From Prochlorococcus sp. AG-402-M18 (GTDB lineage Bacteria > Cyanobacteriota > Cyanobacteriia > PCC-6307 > Cyanobiaceae): a stretch of DNA of 64,000 nucleotides. The stretch covers positions 1 through 64,000 of the forward strand of contig QCIQ01000003.1 of NCBI GenBank assembly GCA_003216595.1, read 5' to 3'. The notes under the pieces were generated by a model that worked only from the letters and a program-made list of their open reading frames with translations, did no database searches and had not been told where the DNA came from. A program made the translations under genes and the position numbers. Positions 15,886 through 25,156 of this stretch are shown here, piece by piece. Each line of letters starts with the position of its first letter. Position 1 is the first letter of the stretch.

Positions 15886-16248
15886 ATGGATTTTTTAGAA
15901 AGAGTTTTTTCAAATTACTTTCTGGCTTGGAGTCAGATTTTTAATTACAAAGATAAAACAAGTAGAATACCTTTTTGGCACTTTTTTATCCTAGATGGAT
16001 TAATAGGAGCTGTGGTTTCAATACTATCTAATAACAACCTTGCTAATGATCCAAATGATTTTTATACCTTCGCTGAAGGATATGACTGGAGTTATTTGTA
16101 TAGCATTCCATCTTTTTTAGTTTTTATAGCTTTATTAATCAGAAGGCTTAGAGATATAGGTAAAGAAAACTTAGTTTTATGGGCATTTTGTTCATTTATT
16201 CCTTTCTACAATCTTTATATATTTGCCCAACCTTCCTCTGAAAAATAA
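15886..16248 (+). CDS. DUF805 domain membrane protein
   Basis: A 120-aa protein of the DUF805 (YhaH-like) family: the N-terminal NYFLAWSQIFNYKDKTSRIPFWHFFI is the typical amphipathic 'tSRxeFW' start, followed by membrane helices and the conserved RRLRDIGK loop, then IPFYNLYIFAQPS. DUF805 proteins are small inner-membrane proteins of unknown function. Length is normal. It diverges from the exported 69-aa gene. Confidence 0.88.
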   Translation: MDFLERVFSNYFLAWSQIFNYKDKTSRIPFWHFFILDGLIGAVVSILSNNNLANDPNDFYTFAEGYDWSYLYSIPSFLVFIALLIRRLRDIGKENLVLWAFCSFIPFYNLYIFAQPSSEK

Positions 16249-16296
16249 ATTAAGTTTTTTAATGCTGTAATCATTATTTAGTTTATAAGAAACTAC

Positions 16297-16587
16297 TCAT
16301 TTCCTACCCTTAAAAGTTCGAGGGTAAGGGATATTAAGAGCATTAAACCTTTTCAATTTTTTACTACGCCTATAATGCTTATAAAACAAGTCGAAAAGTT
16401 TCGACATCCCTAACCAAGATAGAATACAGCTGATAAATATCCTGGCTCCTTCTGTCGAAGCAAGCCAATAGATAATAGGATCAACTATAAGATTAATACT
16501 AATTATAAAACCAATTAACAAAAAGAAAGCAAGACAAGCAATTACTAATAAAGCTCTGATTATTTTTTTTGTGTTGAAATTTTTCAT
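16297..16587 (-). CDS. hypothetical membrane protein (96 aa)
   Basis: Basic N-terminus, a long hydrophobic region (ALLVIACLAFFLLIGFIISINLIVDPIIYWLAS), a second weaker helix (ARIFISCILSWLGM) and a very basic C-terminus (KHYRRSKKLKRFNALNIPYPRTFKGRK). The positive ends suggest both termini are cytoplasmic. No family recognised. Convergent with the DUF805 gene. Confidence 0.65.
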   Translation of the reverse strand: MKNFNTKKIIRALLVIACLAFFLLIGFIISINLIVDPIIYWLASTEGARIFISCILSWLGMSKLFDLFYKHYRRSKKLKRFNALNIPYPRTFKGRK

Positions 16588-16891
16588 ATCAAAATGTTTG
16601 ACATCTTATTAGGAATCGATATTTTCCATTCTCAAGCAAGATACATAGTAAAGGAATTTTAATGTAATAAAAGTTGATTCACCGATCAAACAGTAGAAAG
16701 GTTAAAGGCAGATAATAAAATTCTGTTTTAATTAAGATTAAATAAATCCAACAATTGTTTACATAGTAATCAGGCGTGGGGATTACTTTCATTCATCTAT
16801 ACATTTAAATTACTTATAGTGCTAGTAGCCAAATTTTTTGAAGTTTACAAACTGATCTCAGAAGGTAATTTAGATTAGCTACTTTTAGCCA
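16588..16891. other. AT-rich intergenic spacer
   Basis: I see no ORF, strong hairpin or repeat in this stretch. It contains the promoter region for the plus-strand gene at 16892, but no clear boxes could be chosen by eye. Confidence 0.5.
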
Positions 16892-17095
16892 ATGGCATTT
16901 CATCAATCTGTCGAGGAAACGATGTCAGACCTTTTATGTCATATGCTTCAAAGAACTGACCATCTCAATACTGGAGATCAGTTAGCTATTGGTCAAGAAT
17001 ACAAAGAATGGATTAAATGCATAAAGGATAAAGAGCTTGTTCCACAAAACATACTCTTTATAAATACTTCTACTTTTGGAAAAAATATTCAATAA
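16892..17095 (+). CDS. hypothetical protein (67 aa)
   Basis: Encodes MAFHQSVEETMSDLLCHMLQRTDHLNTGDQLAIGQEYKEWIKCIKDKELVPQN..., an all-helical soluble protein by appearance. An internal ATG (MSDLLCHML) is an alternative start. No known domain. Codon content is richer in G/C than the flanking spacer. Confidence 0.5.
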   Translation: MAFHQSVEETMSDLLCHMLQRTDHLNTGDQLAIGQEYKEWIKCIKDKELVPQNILFINTSTFGKNIQ

Positions 17096-17431
17096 GAAGA
17101 ATCTCTTTCTTTATATTTAGAAAGGTTTCGAAAATTTTTTATATCCCATATTTACACACAAATCATTCGATAGCAATGAAATCAACTATTAGACAATGAG
17201 AAGTGGACCTAATGCAGATTCATTAACCGGAATTGATCTAGTTGATTTCAGCTTCTTCATTTATACATAAAGTCAAATGTTCTATCTTTAGAAATAGATT
17301 TAAACTCACAAAAATATCCTAAGAAGTTTCAGCAGCCTTTATCTTTGGGATCACAACTTTCAATGAAGAAAAAGTAAAAGATTTTCTTTAATTGCCTAGG
17401 AAATAGAAAAATCTGGCGAAAATCAAATTTA
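17096..17431. other. intergenic spacer before the amino-acid ABC operon
   Basis: Upstream region of aapJ. I looked for a GTA-N8-TAC NtcA site and did not find one. No ORF beyond a few codons. Confidence 0.45.
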
Positions 17432-18493
17432 ATGATCAAAAAAATTATGCGTCGATTGGTATCAGGAATAGTTGGTCTAGCAGCTTTATTAGCTGGCTGT
17501 GCTACAACAAATCAAGATAATAGTTCTAGACTTAACCTAATAAAAAATCGCAATGAGTTGATTTGTGGAGTAAGTGGAAAGATTCCTGGATTTAGTTTTC
17601 TGAAAAGTGATGGTAGTTATCAAGGGCTAGATGTCGATATATGCAAAGCATTTGCTGCTGCAATTATAGGTGATTCAGAAAAAATCCAATATCGACCTCT
17701 AACTGCAGCAGAAAGATTCACAGCTATTAAAACTGGGGAAATTGACCTGTTATCAAGAAATACCACTTTCACTCTCAGTAGAGATTCCTCAGGAGGGAAT
17801 GGATTAACTTTTGCACCAGTTGTTTTCCATGATGGCCAAGGATTGATGGTCAAGAAGGAAAGTAAAATTAGTAGTCTTAAAGATCTTGCAAATAAATCTA
17901 TATGTGTAGGCTCAGGTACAACTACTGAGCAAAATATAAATGATGCATTTGAGAGTGCCTCACTGCCTTATACGCCAATCAAATATCAAGATCTTAATCA
18001 AGTAGTTGCTGGTTATTTACAGGGTCGTTGTTCAGCAATGACTTCTGATCGTTCACAATTAGCAGCAGCCAGATCTGGTTTTAAGAATCCAAAAGAACAT
18101 ATTATTCTTGATGATGTATTAAGTAAGGAACCACTTGCTCCCGCCTCCGATGGCCAAGATCAGAAACTAGCTGACGCCATGAGATGGGTTATCTTTTCAC
18201 TTATATCGGCAGAAGAACAAGGTATAACAAAGTCAAATATTGATGAAAAAGTACAAATTGCAAAGAAGAATCCTCAATTAAAACCTTTAAGAAGATTTCT
18301 AGGTATTGATGGAGGCCTAGGAGAAAAAATTGGTCTTAGCAATGACTTCGTAGTTAAAGTAATTAGCTCAACTGGCAATTATGGAGAAATTTACGAAAGG
18401 CACTTAGGACAAAATAGCGAGGTACCTATTCCAAGAGGACAAAATCACTTGTATAGCAAAGGAGGTGTACAAATTTCACCACCATTTAACTAA
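17432..18493 (+). CDS. aapJ: polar amino-acid ABC transporter, substrate-binding lipoprotein
   Basis: Extracytoplasmic solute-binding protein (SBP family 3). The signal sequence carries a lipobox LLAGC with Cys23 as the lipidation site. Family features include LICGVSGKIPGFSFLKSDGSYQGLDVDICKAFAAAI, the AERFTAIKTGEIDLLSRNTTFT block and the long C-terminal region LRRFLGIDGGLGEKIGL...YGEIYERHLG typical of AapJ/NatF. 353 aa is normal. First gene of a four-gene operon in J-Q-M-P order; in cyanobacteria the system is called N-II (NatF). Confidence 0.92.
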   Translation: MIKKIMRRLVSGIVGLAALLAGCATTNQDNSSRLNLIKNRNELICGVSGKIPGFSFLKSDGSYQGLDVDICKAFAAAIIGDSEKIQYRPLTAAERFTAIKTGEIDLLSRNTTFTLSRDSSGGNGLTFAPVVFHDGQGLMVKKESKISSLKDLANKSICVGSGTTTEQNINDAFESASLPYTPIKYQDLNQVVAGYLQGRCSAMTSDRSQLAAARSGFKNPKEHIILDDVLSKEPLAPASDGQDQKLADAMRWVIFSLISAEEQGITKSNIDEKVQIAKKNPQLKPLRRFLGIDGGLGEKIGLSNDFVVKVISSTGNYGEIYERHLGQNSEVPIPRGQNHLYSKGGVQISPPFN

Positions 18494-18511
18494 AAACAAT
18501 TTATTGCTGGA

Positions 18512-19411
18512 ATGAAAATAAATCAAAAAATATTTTTGCAGCTTGGGATAAGTTTTATCTTTTTTGGCTTGATTGGGATACTAATTAATAATTTAACAAT
18601 AAATCTAATAAGAACAGGTCTTGGTTTTAATTTTAGCTGGCTTTTCAAACCAGCAAGTTTTGCTTTAGCGGAATACCCATTACCTTATACCTCCTCAGAT
18701 AGCTATGCTTGGGCATTATTTATAGGTTGGCTCAACAGTCTTAAAGTTGTTATTTCATCATTAATATTGGCTACTTTATTGGGAACACTTATAGGCTTTG
18801 CAAGAACAGGTAAAAACTCATTACTACGTCTCATTTCGGCTGGTTACATAACAATAATTAGACAAACTCCTCTTTTACTTCAACTTATGTTTTGGTATTT
18901 TGTTGGGTTTTTAGGTTTAAAAGACAATATGTTTATCCAAATAAAAAATATATTTAACATTTCAAACCAAGGGATAGAGTTTTCAGGATTAACTTTTTCC
19001 TCGGAGTTTCTAGCATTATTACTTGGCCTAAGTATCTTTACCAGTGCTTACATAGCAGAGGTAATCCGTGGAGGTATTCTTTCTGTTTCCCAAGGGCAAT
19101 GGGAAGCATTTAGAAGCTTAGGACTTGCAGAAAGAAAAGGACTTATACGTATAATACTTCCACAGGCTTTACCAGCAATAATTCCTGGATTAACAAGCCA
19201 ATATCTTAACCTTGCTAAAAATAGTACTTTAGCAATCGCAGTTGGTTATTCAGATATTTATGCAATTAATGATACTATTATAAATCAAACAGGAAGAGCT
19301 ATAGAATGTTTTATTATATTACTTGTTAGTTTCTTGCTATTAAATCTATTGATAACTAATACCATGGAAATCATAAATAAATTGATTTTAAAATCACGGA
19401 AATATAGTTAA
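18512..19411 (+). CDS. aapQ: amino-acid ABC transporter permease 1
   Basis: A 299-aa inner-membrane permease of the HisM/AapQ group (NatG in cyanobacteria). The EAA loop is EAFRSLGLAERKGLIRIILPQALPAIIPGL near residue 205-235, the contact to the ATPase. An N-terminal helix and the segment from WALFIGWLNSLKVV onward form the MetI-like domain. Shorter than proteobacterial AapQ (~400 aa) because the region between the first helix and the MetI domain is compact. 18 bases after aapJ and 3 bases before aapM. Confidence 0.9.
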   Translation: MKINQKIFLQLGISFIFFGLIGILINNLTINLIRTGLGFNFSWLFKPASFALAEYPLPYTSSDSYAWALFIGWLNSLKVVISSLILATLLGTLIGFARTGKNSLLRLISAGYITIIRQTPLLLQLMFWYFVGFLGLKDNMFIQIKNIFNISNQGIEFSGLTFSSEFLALLLGLSIFTSAYIAEVIRGGILSVSQGQWEAFRSLGLAERKGLIRIILPQALPAIIPGLTSQYLNLAKNSTLAIAVGYSDIYAINDTIINQTGRAIECFIILLVSFLLLNLLITNTMEIINKLILKSRKYS

Positions 19412-19414
19412 TTA

Positions 19415-20449
19415 ATGTTCAAAATCAATATAAATCCAATAATAATTTCCTATAAGAAACTAAGGAAGACCTTATTTTCAAATTTATTCAATACTATTAT
19501 TAGTTTGCTCATTATTGTATTGATTAGTGTAACTTGTGTGAATACTTTTGAATGGCTCATATTTAAGGCTGATTGGAAAGTTGTAATATCAAATCTTCCT
19601 TTATACGCATTTGGCAGTTTTCCACCTAATGAACAATGGAGACCTGCTACTTGGATTATTAGTCTTCTTTCACTCAGCATCTTTACTCTGTACGGTCCTA
19701 AGTGGAGATGGCTACGTAAAAATCTACTAATTCTATGGATAGGAACAATACCCTTGGGGCTATTTTTACTTTATGGGGGAGTTGGCTTATCACCTATAAT
19801 GAGTAGATATTGGGGTGGCTTAACTCTAACTATACTTTTAACTGTTTGTAGCTCATTCTTATCATTACCTTTTGGAATAATTTTGGCACTATGTCGACAG
19901 AGTTCATTACCATTGATTCAGAGGCTAAGTTCAATTTATATAGATGCTATGAGAGCAATTCCTCTTATTGCAGTACTTTTCTTTGGTCAACTACTAATAC
20001 CTCTATTCCTTCCAGTTGGAATAGAAATTGATCGTGTTTGGAGAGCTATCTTTGCATTTACTCTTTTTGTCTCTGCCTACATAGCGGAAGATATTCGTGG
20101 AGGGCTCCAGTCAATCCCCAACACTCAAATAGAAGCAGCCAATAGCCTTGGCCTTAACCAATACCAAATCATTCAATTCGTATTAATTCCTCAAGCTTTA
20201 CGTATTGCATTACCTGCTCTGACTAACCAATCTATTGGACTTTTTCAAAATACATCTTTAATGGCTATTTTAGGATTAGTGGAGTTACTAGGTGTAGGCA
20301 GAAGTATCTTGGCTAATCCAGAATTTATTGGTCAATATATTGAAGTTTATGTTTGGTTAGCATGTGTCTATTGGATGGTTTGTACAATCATGGCTGTTCT
20401 AGCAAGACATCTTGAACAAAGAATGACCATTAATCAAACTAATTTCTGA
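19415..20449 (+). CDS. aapM: amino-acid ABC transporter permease 2
   Basis: A 344-aa partner permease (AapM/NatH). Several membrane helices precede the MetI-like domain beginning at YWGGLTLTILLTVCSS; the EAA loop is EAANSLGLNQYQIIQFVLIPQALRIALPAL. The N-terminal half is longer than in AapQ and includes a soluble stretch (FGSFPPNEQWRPATW) typical of this subunit. Heterodimerises with AapQ. Six bases before the ATPase gene. Confidence 0.9.
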   Translation: MFKININPIIISYKKLRKTLFSNLFNTIISLLIIVLISVTCVNTFEWLIFKADWKVVISNLPLYAFGSFPPNEQWRPATWIISLLSLSIFTLYGPKWRWLRKNLLILWIGTIPLGLFLLYGGVGLSPIMSRYWGGLTLTILLTVCSSFLSLPFGIILALCRQSSLPLIQRLSSIYIDAMRAIPLIAVLFFGQLLIPLFLPVGIEIDRVWRAIFAFTLFVSAYIAEDIRGGLQSIPNTQIEAANSLGLNQYQIIQFVLIPQALRIALPALTNQSIGLFQNTSLMAILGLVELLGVGRSILANPEFIGQYIEVYVWLACVYWMVCTIMAVLARHLEQRMTINQTNF

Positions 20450-20455
20450 GAATTC

Positions 20456-21202
20456 ATGGACCCTATTGTAGTTGCGAAGAATCTAACTAAGTCTTACACA
20501 AAAGGATTACGAGCTCTTGATAATGTATCTCTTACAGTTGATCAAGGGAAAGTCTTAGTAGTCATGGGTCCTTCAGGCTCAGGGAAAAGTACTCTAATAC
20601 GGACTTTTAATGGTCTTGAAACTTTTGATAAAGGAGAACTAAATATTTTAGGAATAAAAGTTGATTCCACTCATGATGAAAGGAAAATCCAAAAAATAAG
20701 AAGAAGAGTAGGTATGGTATTTCAACAATTCAATTTATTCCCTCATCTATCAATTCTTGAAAATATCACTCTCGCACCCGTACATGTGCAAAAACGTCGT
20801 CAAATTGAGGCGGAAAAATATGGCATGTATCTCTTGAATCAAATGGGAATAGATTCTCATGCAAAAAAATATCCAAGTCAACTTAGCGGAGGGGAACAGC
20901 AACGAGTAGCCATAGCGAGAGCTTTAGCTTTAAAGCCTGAATTACTTTTATTCGATGAACCCACAAGTGCTTTGGATCCAGAGAGAATCAACGAAGTACT
21001 TGACGCGATGAGAAACCTCGCTGAACAAGGGATGACAATGGTTGTAGTAACACATGAAATTGGTTTTGCTAAAGACGTAAGTGATCAAGTTTTATTTATG
21101 GATTCAGGTAAAGTCATAGAAACATCTCCTCCAAATATTTTCTTTTCTAATGCAAGGCATGAAAGAAGTAGGAAATTTCTGAATCAGCTAGATACATATT
21201 AA
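20456..21202 (+). CDS. aapP: amino-acid ABC transporter ATPase
   Basis: A 248-aa ABC ATPase of the polar amino-acid (HisP/GlnQ/AapP) type. Walker A GPSGSGKST (38-46), Q-loop VFQQFNLFPH, signature LSGGEQQR, Walker B LLLFDEPTSALDP and switch VVVTHE are all intact. Last gene of the operon. In Anabaena the N-II permease uses an ATPase (BgtA) encoded elsewhere; here a dedicated ATPase is in the operon. Substrates are probably acidic and neutral polar amino acids, by family. Confidence 0.93.
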   Translation: MDPIVVAKNLTKSYTKGLRALDNVSLTVDQGKVLVVMGPSGSGKSTLIRTFNGLETFDKGELNILGIKVDSTHDERKIQKIRRRVGMVFQQFNLFPHLSILENITLAPVHVQKRRQIEAEKYGMYLLNQMGIDSHAKKYPSQLSGGEQQRVAIARALALKPELLLFDEPTSALDPERINEVLDAMRNLAEQGMTMVVVTHEIGFAKDVSDQVLFMDSGKVIETSPPNIFFSNARHERSRKFLNQLDTY

Positions 21203-21832
21203 TAAGACTGAATTCTGATTAAGAAATTTGTTATGAAAGTAGTTTCATTCCAACTTCATTCCAACCGCCAAGAATCAACAAATCGATCATGCTTACGTAC
21301 TGCCTGATGAACATCCAATCTTCACTACAGTCCATCCCTGGTGAGGAATACAACTAGATTACCTGTCCCCAGCTTCACAGGTACTCAACATTCAGAAATT
21401 ACCGGTCACGTAACCTTCGAGCAATAAGTAAGTTTCCTTATGGTTATAAGCCCAATCAAAAGGACTTGCACACAAGTCCATATCAGCCAATTTTTATTTC
21501 CTAATTCCTTAATTTTCTTTCAGGACAATGAAAGGCAATTAATAACGACACAGAGCAATAGACATAGAGACTTATTGATAACTGGTAATAAAAAAATATG
21601 TTTTTAATTCCTCAATTTTTGGCAGGAATCTTTAAAGTCATTTAATTAATGGCGCTAGGGTTCAATCTCCCCATAGGAGATCATAAATATCAAAAGATAA
21701 TTCGTAGAGTTTAAGTTGAGTTGCTTTCTGAGAATTAGGCTTAAAACATTAAATGAGGAGATAAGATTTAAAAGCAGTCAATAATTGCTATCCCAACTTC
21801 AATAGAGCTTTTAATTATTTTCAGGAAATTCA
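21203..21832. other. 630-base intergenic stretch with gene relics and a dispersed repeat
   Basis: 21238-21275 (AGTTTCATTCCAACTTCATTCC...) is a copy of the sequence just before the EVE gene (about 26108-26145). At 21291-21344 an open frame reads AYVLPDEHPIFTTVHPW then stops, and in-frame pieces continue (GIQLDYLSPASQVLNIQKLPVT), suggesting a decayed gene I do not recognise. The rest is spacer before the flavoprotein gene. Confidence 0.5.
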
Positions 21833-23590
21833 ATGACAAATTATAACCACACAACTCAAATTTCAAATGTTTTGGTAATTGGCTGTGGAGGTGCCGGGTT
21901 AAGAGCTGCTATTGAAGTCAAGCTCGCTGGGCTTCAAGTATCAGTACTAGGGAAGAGAGCAAAGACAGATTCACATACTGTTTTGGCTGCAGGAGGAATT
22001 AATGCGGCATTTGGGAATGTCGATAAAGAAGATTCTTGGAAAAGACATTTTGCAGATACTTATATCGAGGGGTATGGACTTGGAGATACATCCCAAATTG
22101 AGATAATGGCTAAAGAGTCTCCAACACTTGTTCAAGAAATAGATAAATGGGGAGCGAATTTTGCAAAATTAAAAAATGGGCTTCTAGATCAAAGATTTTT
22201 TGGAGCTCATTCGTATAGAAGGACTTGTTACTCGGGAGATTTTACAGGTTTATCAATTCTAAAAACACTTCTTAAGAAAGCAGAGTCTTTAAGTATTCCA
22301 ATTCATGACAACCAATATGTTACTCAGATTCTTATTAGAGATGACATTTGCTTTGGAGCAATGTCATTCGATATAAGTACAGCTGAAAGAACAGTGCATT
22401 TAGCTGATGCTGTTATTCTTTGCACAGGAGGCCATACAAAAATATGGAAAAGAAGTTCATCTAGAAAAAAAGAAAATACAGGAGACGGCTTGTACTTAAG
22501 TCTCAAGGCAGGTTGCGAATTAAGAGATATGGAAATGGTTCAATTTCACCCCTCAGGCATGCTTTTCCCAGAAGAGATTGCAGGAACATTAGTGACAGAA
22601 GCAGTTCGGGGGGAAGGAGGAAAACTGATAAATAACCAAGGAGAACGATTCATGGTTAATTATGATAAAGAGAGAATGGAGCTTTCAACTAGAGATAGAG
22701 TTGCCATAGCAAATTACACAGAAATAGCCGAAGGGCGAGGCACCCCTAACGGAGGAGTGTATTTAGATATAAGTCATATGAGTAAAGATTTCATAATGGA
22801 AAAAATGCCAAGTATTTACAGACAGTTTTTAGATGCACAAATGCTAGACATCTCAAAAGAGCCAATGGAAGTAGCTCCAACTGCACACTATTCAATGGGA
22901 GGTATTGTTATAAGTCCTGAAGAGCATTGCACATCAGTCAGAGGTTTATATGCAGCAGGCGAAGTGGCTGGTGGATTACATGGTGCAAATCGTCTAGGTG
23001 GAAATTCTCTCGCGGAAATTTTAATTTTTGGAAAGAGAGCCGGAATGGCAAGTGTTAATTATTCAAACAAATTAAAGTCACAAATCAGATCTGATATTTC
23101 TATTAAAAATGCCCATGACAATATAAATAAATTCATAAATAAAGGTACAGAATTAGCAAAGCCATTACAACATGAATTAAGCAGCATCATGTGGAAGCAT
23201 TGTGGTGTGATTAAAGATAAAAAATTATTGGAGTCAGGACTAAAAAAAATTATAGACATCAAAGACGTTATTCAGGACATTGATGTTAGAATTGACTACC
23301 AAAGTTGTGATGATCTTGTTCAGATCTTTGATTTAGAAGCATCTGTAATTTCTGCTGAAGCAACAATCCTCTCTGCGTTAACCAGACAAGAAAGTAGAGG
23401 TTCTCACCAAAGGAGTGACTATAAGGAATTAAATACTGGTGAAAAAGTCAATTATCACGTCAAGTTGAATAAACAGAACTTTGATTTAGACATTTCAAAA
23501 CGATATATTTCTCCATTAAGAAAGGATCTTAAAGATATTGTTAACCAAACAAGCAAAGTCATGAATCTAAAGAATAAATTACTTGAATAA
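21833..23590 (+). CDS. sdhA: succinate dehydrogenase/fumarate reductase flavoprotein subunit
   Basis: A 585-aa FAD protein. The dinucleotide motif VIGCGGAGLRAAIE is at ~15-28; SHTVLAAGGINAA (His48) matches the site that carries covalent FAD in SdhA/FrdA. Catalytic blocks HPSG, TEAVRGEGGKLINNQGERFM, STRDRVA and HYSMGG are intact. It would interconvert succinate and fumarate, given partners. No sdhB or membrane anchor lies nearby, which fits the scattered sdh genes of cyanobacteria. L-aspartate oxidase (NadB) is a relative; the LSTRDRVA...EGRG spacing and length favour SdhA/FrdA. Confidence 0.82.
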   Translation: MTNYNHTTQISNVLVIGCGGAGLRAAIEVKLAGLQVSVLGKRAKTDSHTVLAAGGINAAFGNVDKEDSWKRHFADTYIEGYGLGDTSQIEIMAKESPTLVQEIDKWGANFAKLKNGLLDQRFFGAHSYRRTCYSGDFTGLSILKTLLKKAESLSIPIHDNQYVTQILIRDDICFGAMSFDISTAERTVHLADAVILCTGGHTKIWKRSSSRKKENTGDGLYLSLKAGCELRDMEMVQFHPSGMLFPEEIAGTLVTEAVRGEGGKLINNQGERFMVNYDKERMELSTRDRVAIANYTEIAEGRGTPNGGVYLDISHMSKDFIMEKMPSIYRQFLDAQMLDISKEPMEVAPTAHYSMGGIVISPEEHCTSVRGLYAAGEVAGGLHGANRLGGNSLAEILIFGKRAGMASVNYSNKLKSQIRSDISIKNAHDNINKFINKGTELAKPLQHELSSIMWKHCGVIKDKKLLESGLKKIIDIKDVIQDIDVRIDYQSCDDLVQIFDLEASVISAEATILSALTRQESRGSHQRSDYKELNTGEKVNYHVKLNKQNFDLDISKRYISPLRKDLKDIVNQTSKVMNLKNKLLE

Positions 23591-23918
23591 AAGTGATTGG
23601 GATAATGAGCAAGCATCTCCATTCAATAAAAAGACAATTGATGTCTTACAAACGAAGAGAAAATTAAACATATAAAATATCACAAAAATATCTGAGCTGA
23701 TCTAACGACATATACGGGACATAAATAACTTCATACTCACCTCTAGAAAGTAGACATAGGGAAAGAATGAATACTCGATAAAGAAAAACGTACCACCTTC
23801 TAGTCACTACATCAATGGGCGATGTCTGAAGAGAGTTTTAATATTGTGTGGATAGAAAAGATGCAAATAATTCAAATCTGTTTGCATCAACAGATCTATG
23901 AATACAACAATCTTAGTT
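23591..23918. other. intergenic stretch containing repeat copy B1
   Basis: 23803-23893 aligns by eye with 25273-25360 over about 90 bases; the best-preserved piece is CAAATCTGTTTGC. Apart from this repeat I see no gene. Confidence 0.5.
23803..23893. repeat. degenerate dispersed repeat B, copy 1
   Basis: Shares with 25273-25360 the blocks TCACT-CATCAATG, a spaced TTTT...AT-TAGA-AAA segment and CAAATCTGTTTGC. Same orientation. Copy 2 lies just downstream of cynS, so the two copies bracket that gene. Confidence 0.55.
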
Positions 23919-24107
23919 TTATGCTGCGATATCTTCTCTCAAACCTCGATCCCTACTCCCTTTAAACCATACAGGTCTAGGAAGAAGTCTATTCTCTTGG
24001 TATAAGTGACCTGTCTCTGAATAAGACTTATCAAGGGTTGAAGCTTCTGCAAGAACTGCTTTATATTCCTCCATTGAAAGAACACTTCGAGAAGATTTAG
24101 AAGTCAT
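23919..24107 (-). CDS. hypothetical protein (62 aa)
   Basis: Encodes MTSKSSRSVLSMEEYKAVLAEASTLDKSYSETGHLYQENRLLPRPVWFKGSRDRGLREDIAA. A short helix (SMEEYKAVLAEASTLDK) is followed by a polar/basic tail. No family recognised. The codon content is clearly richer than the spacer and it lies between repeat copies B1 and A1. Confidence 0.6.
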   Translation of the reverse strand: MTSKSSRSVLSMEEYKAVLAEASTLDKSYSETGHLYQENRLLPRPVWFKGSRDRGLREDIAA

Positions 24108-24235
24108 AGTTCCTGGGTGTTTTATAGATGATGAGCCAACAATCAGATAATGACGTTCAGAGCGAGCTTTTCCAAAAGAATATGTGGAAGATCAGTTTTT
24201 CTAAGCTTTAATTTTGAGATATTCTGTCAGTTGCG

Positions 24236-24264
24236 ATCTGTTAGTTATTAGTAGAACTTATATT
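24236..24264. repeat. degenerate dispersed repeat A, fragment 1
   Basis: CTGTTAGTTATTAGTA(G)AACTTATATTG matches the 5' part of the longer A copies at 25415 and 26047 (CTGTTAGTTATTAGTAATAGAAACCTGATTG). Only about 30 bases are still alignable. Confidence 0.5.
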
Positions 24265-24328
24265 GTAGCGACTATCACTTCTCAAATACTTTAAGAAAAT
24301 TCAAGATTAATCTATATGCTCCAAACAC

Positions 24329-24484
24329 ATGATTGATTCAGCTAATGAAATGACTCCACAAGAAAAAATCATTCAAGAAAGAGTTGCTCAAGCAAGAAAG
24401 TTTCTTACTTCAAATGGATTTAATCAATCAATAAAAGACCTTTGGAACGAGATCAAAGAGGATTCAAAATATGATTTATTGTAA
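24329..24484 (+). CDS. hypothetical protein (51 aa)
   Basis: Encodes MIDSANEMTPQEKIIQERVAQARKFLTSNGFNQSIKDLWNEIKEDSKYDLL, an all-helical, charged small protein; too short for the ORF track. The regular helical pattern and complete ATG-to-TAA frame support a real gene. Upstream of cynS on the same strand, but a candidate NtcA site lies between, so it is probably transcribed separately. Confidence 0.55.
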   Translation: MIDSANEMTPQEKIIQERVAQARKFLTSNGFNQSIKDLWNEIKEDSKYDLL

Positions 24485-24567
24485 AAATATCAAGTAATTA
24501 ATTCGAATCAAATACTTATAATTTCTATTTACTTTTAATTTTATTGCATGAAAATAAAAAACTCATT

Positions 24568-24581
24568 GTAAGATTATATAC
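24568..24581 (+). promoter_or_regulatory. candidate NtcA-binding site upstream of cynS
   Basis: GTA-AGATTATA-TAC matches the NtcA consensus GTA-N8-TAC exactly and lies 131 bases before the cynS start. A GATAAT box follows 14 bases after the site, a few bases closer than the usual spacing of about 22 bases to the -10. A match of this kind occurs by chance many times in a window this size, so the support is its position before a nitrogen-utilisation gene. Confidence 0.45.
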
Positions 24582-24712
24582 ACAATCAATTATTAGATAA
24601 TGTAATTGATATGACTGAAAGAATTAAGACTAAGACTTATTAATTAATTGCTTATCTCAAAGAATCTTTTCTTTTAGAGAGATAGCTATCTTTCATTCTT
24701 AGATTTATCTCT

Positions 24713-25156
24713 ATGTCAATTTTTGAAGCTACTCCATTACTATTAAAAGCAAAAAAGGAAAAAGGTTTAACCTTTTCGGAAATTGGAAATCTATTGGGAC
24801 TTGATGAAGTCTGGGTTGCAAGTCTTTTTTATGGTCAAGCAACTGCAAGTGAGGAAGAAGCTGAGAAATTATTGACTAAGTTAGGACTTGATTTAGGACT
24901 AAAAGAATTATTAACAACGCCTCCAGTGAAAGGATCACTAGATCCAGTCATCCCAACTGATCCTTTGATATATCGATTTTATGAAATCATGCAAGTATAT
25001 GGAATGCCCATGAAAGACGTTATTCAAGAAAAGTTTGGTGATGGAATCATGAGTGCCATTGATTTTACAATTAACGTCGATAAGGTTGAAGACCCAAAAG
25101 GTGACAGAGTAAAAGTATCAATGTGTGGAAAATTTTTGCCATACAAGAAATGGTAA
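24713..25156 (+). CDS. cynS: cyanase (cyanate hydratase)
   Basis: Cyanase converts cyanate plus bicarbonate to ammonia and CO2 in the cytoplasm, letting the cell use or detoxify cyanate. 147 aa is close to the usual ~150. The N-terminal helical part ([34 protein letters not shown]) and the catalytic domain are present, with the active-site Arg and Glu in [12 protein letters not shown] and Ser in GIMSAIDF. The cynABD cyanate transporter genes often found beside cynS are absent here. Bracketed by degenerate direct repeats, which suggests gain or loss as a module. Confidence 0.95.
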   Translation: MSIFEATPLLLKAKKEKGLTFSEIGNLLGLDEVWVASLFYGQATASEEEAEKLLTKLGLDLGLKELLTTPPVKGSLDPVIPTDPLIYRFYEIMQVYGMPMKDVIQEKFGDGIMSAIDFTINVDKVEDPKGDRVKVSMCGKFLPYKKW

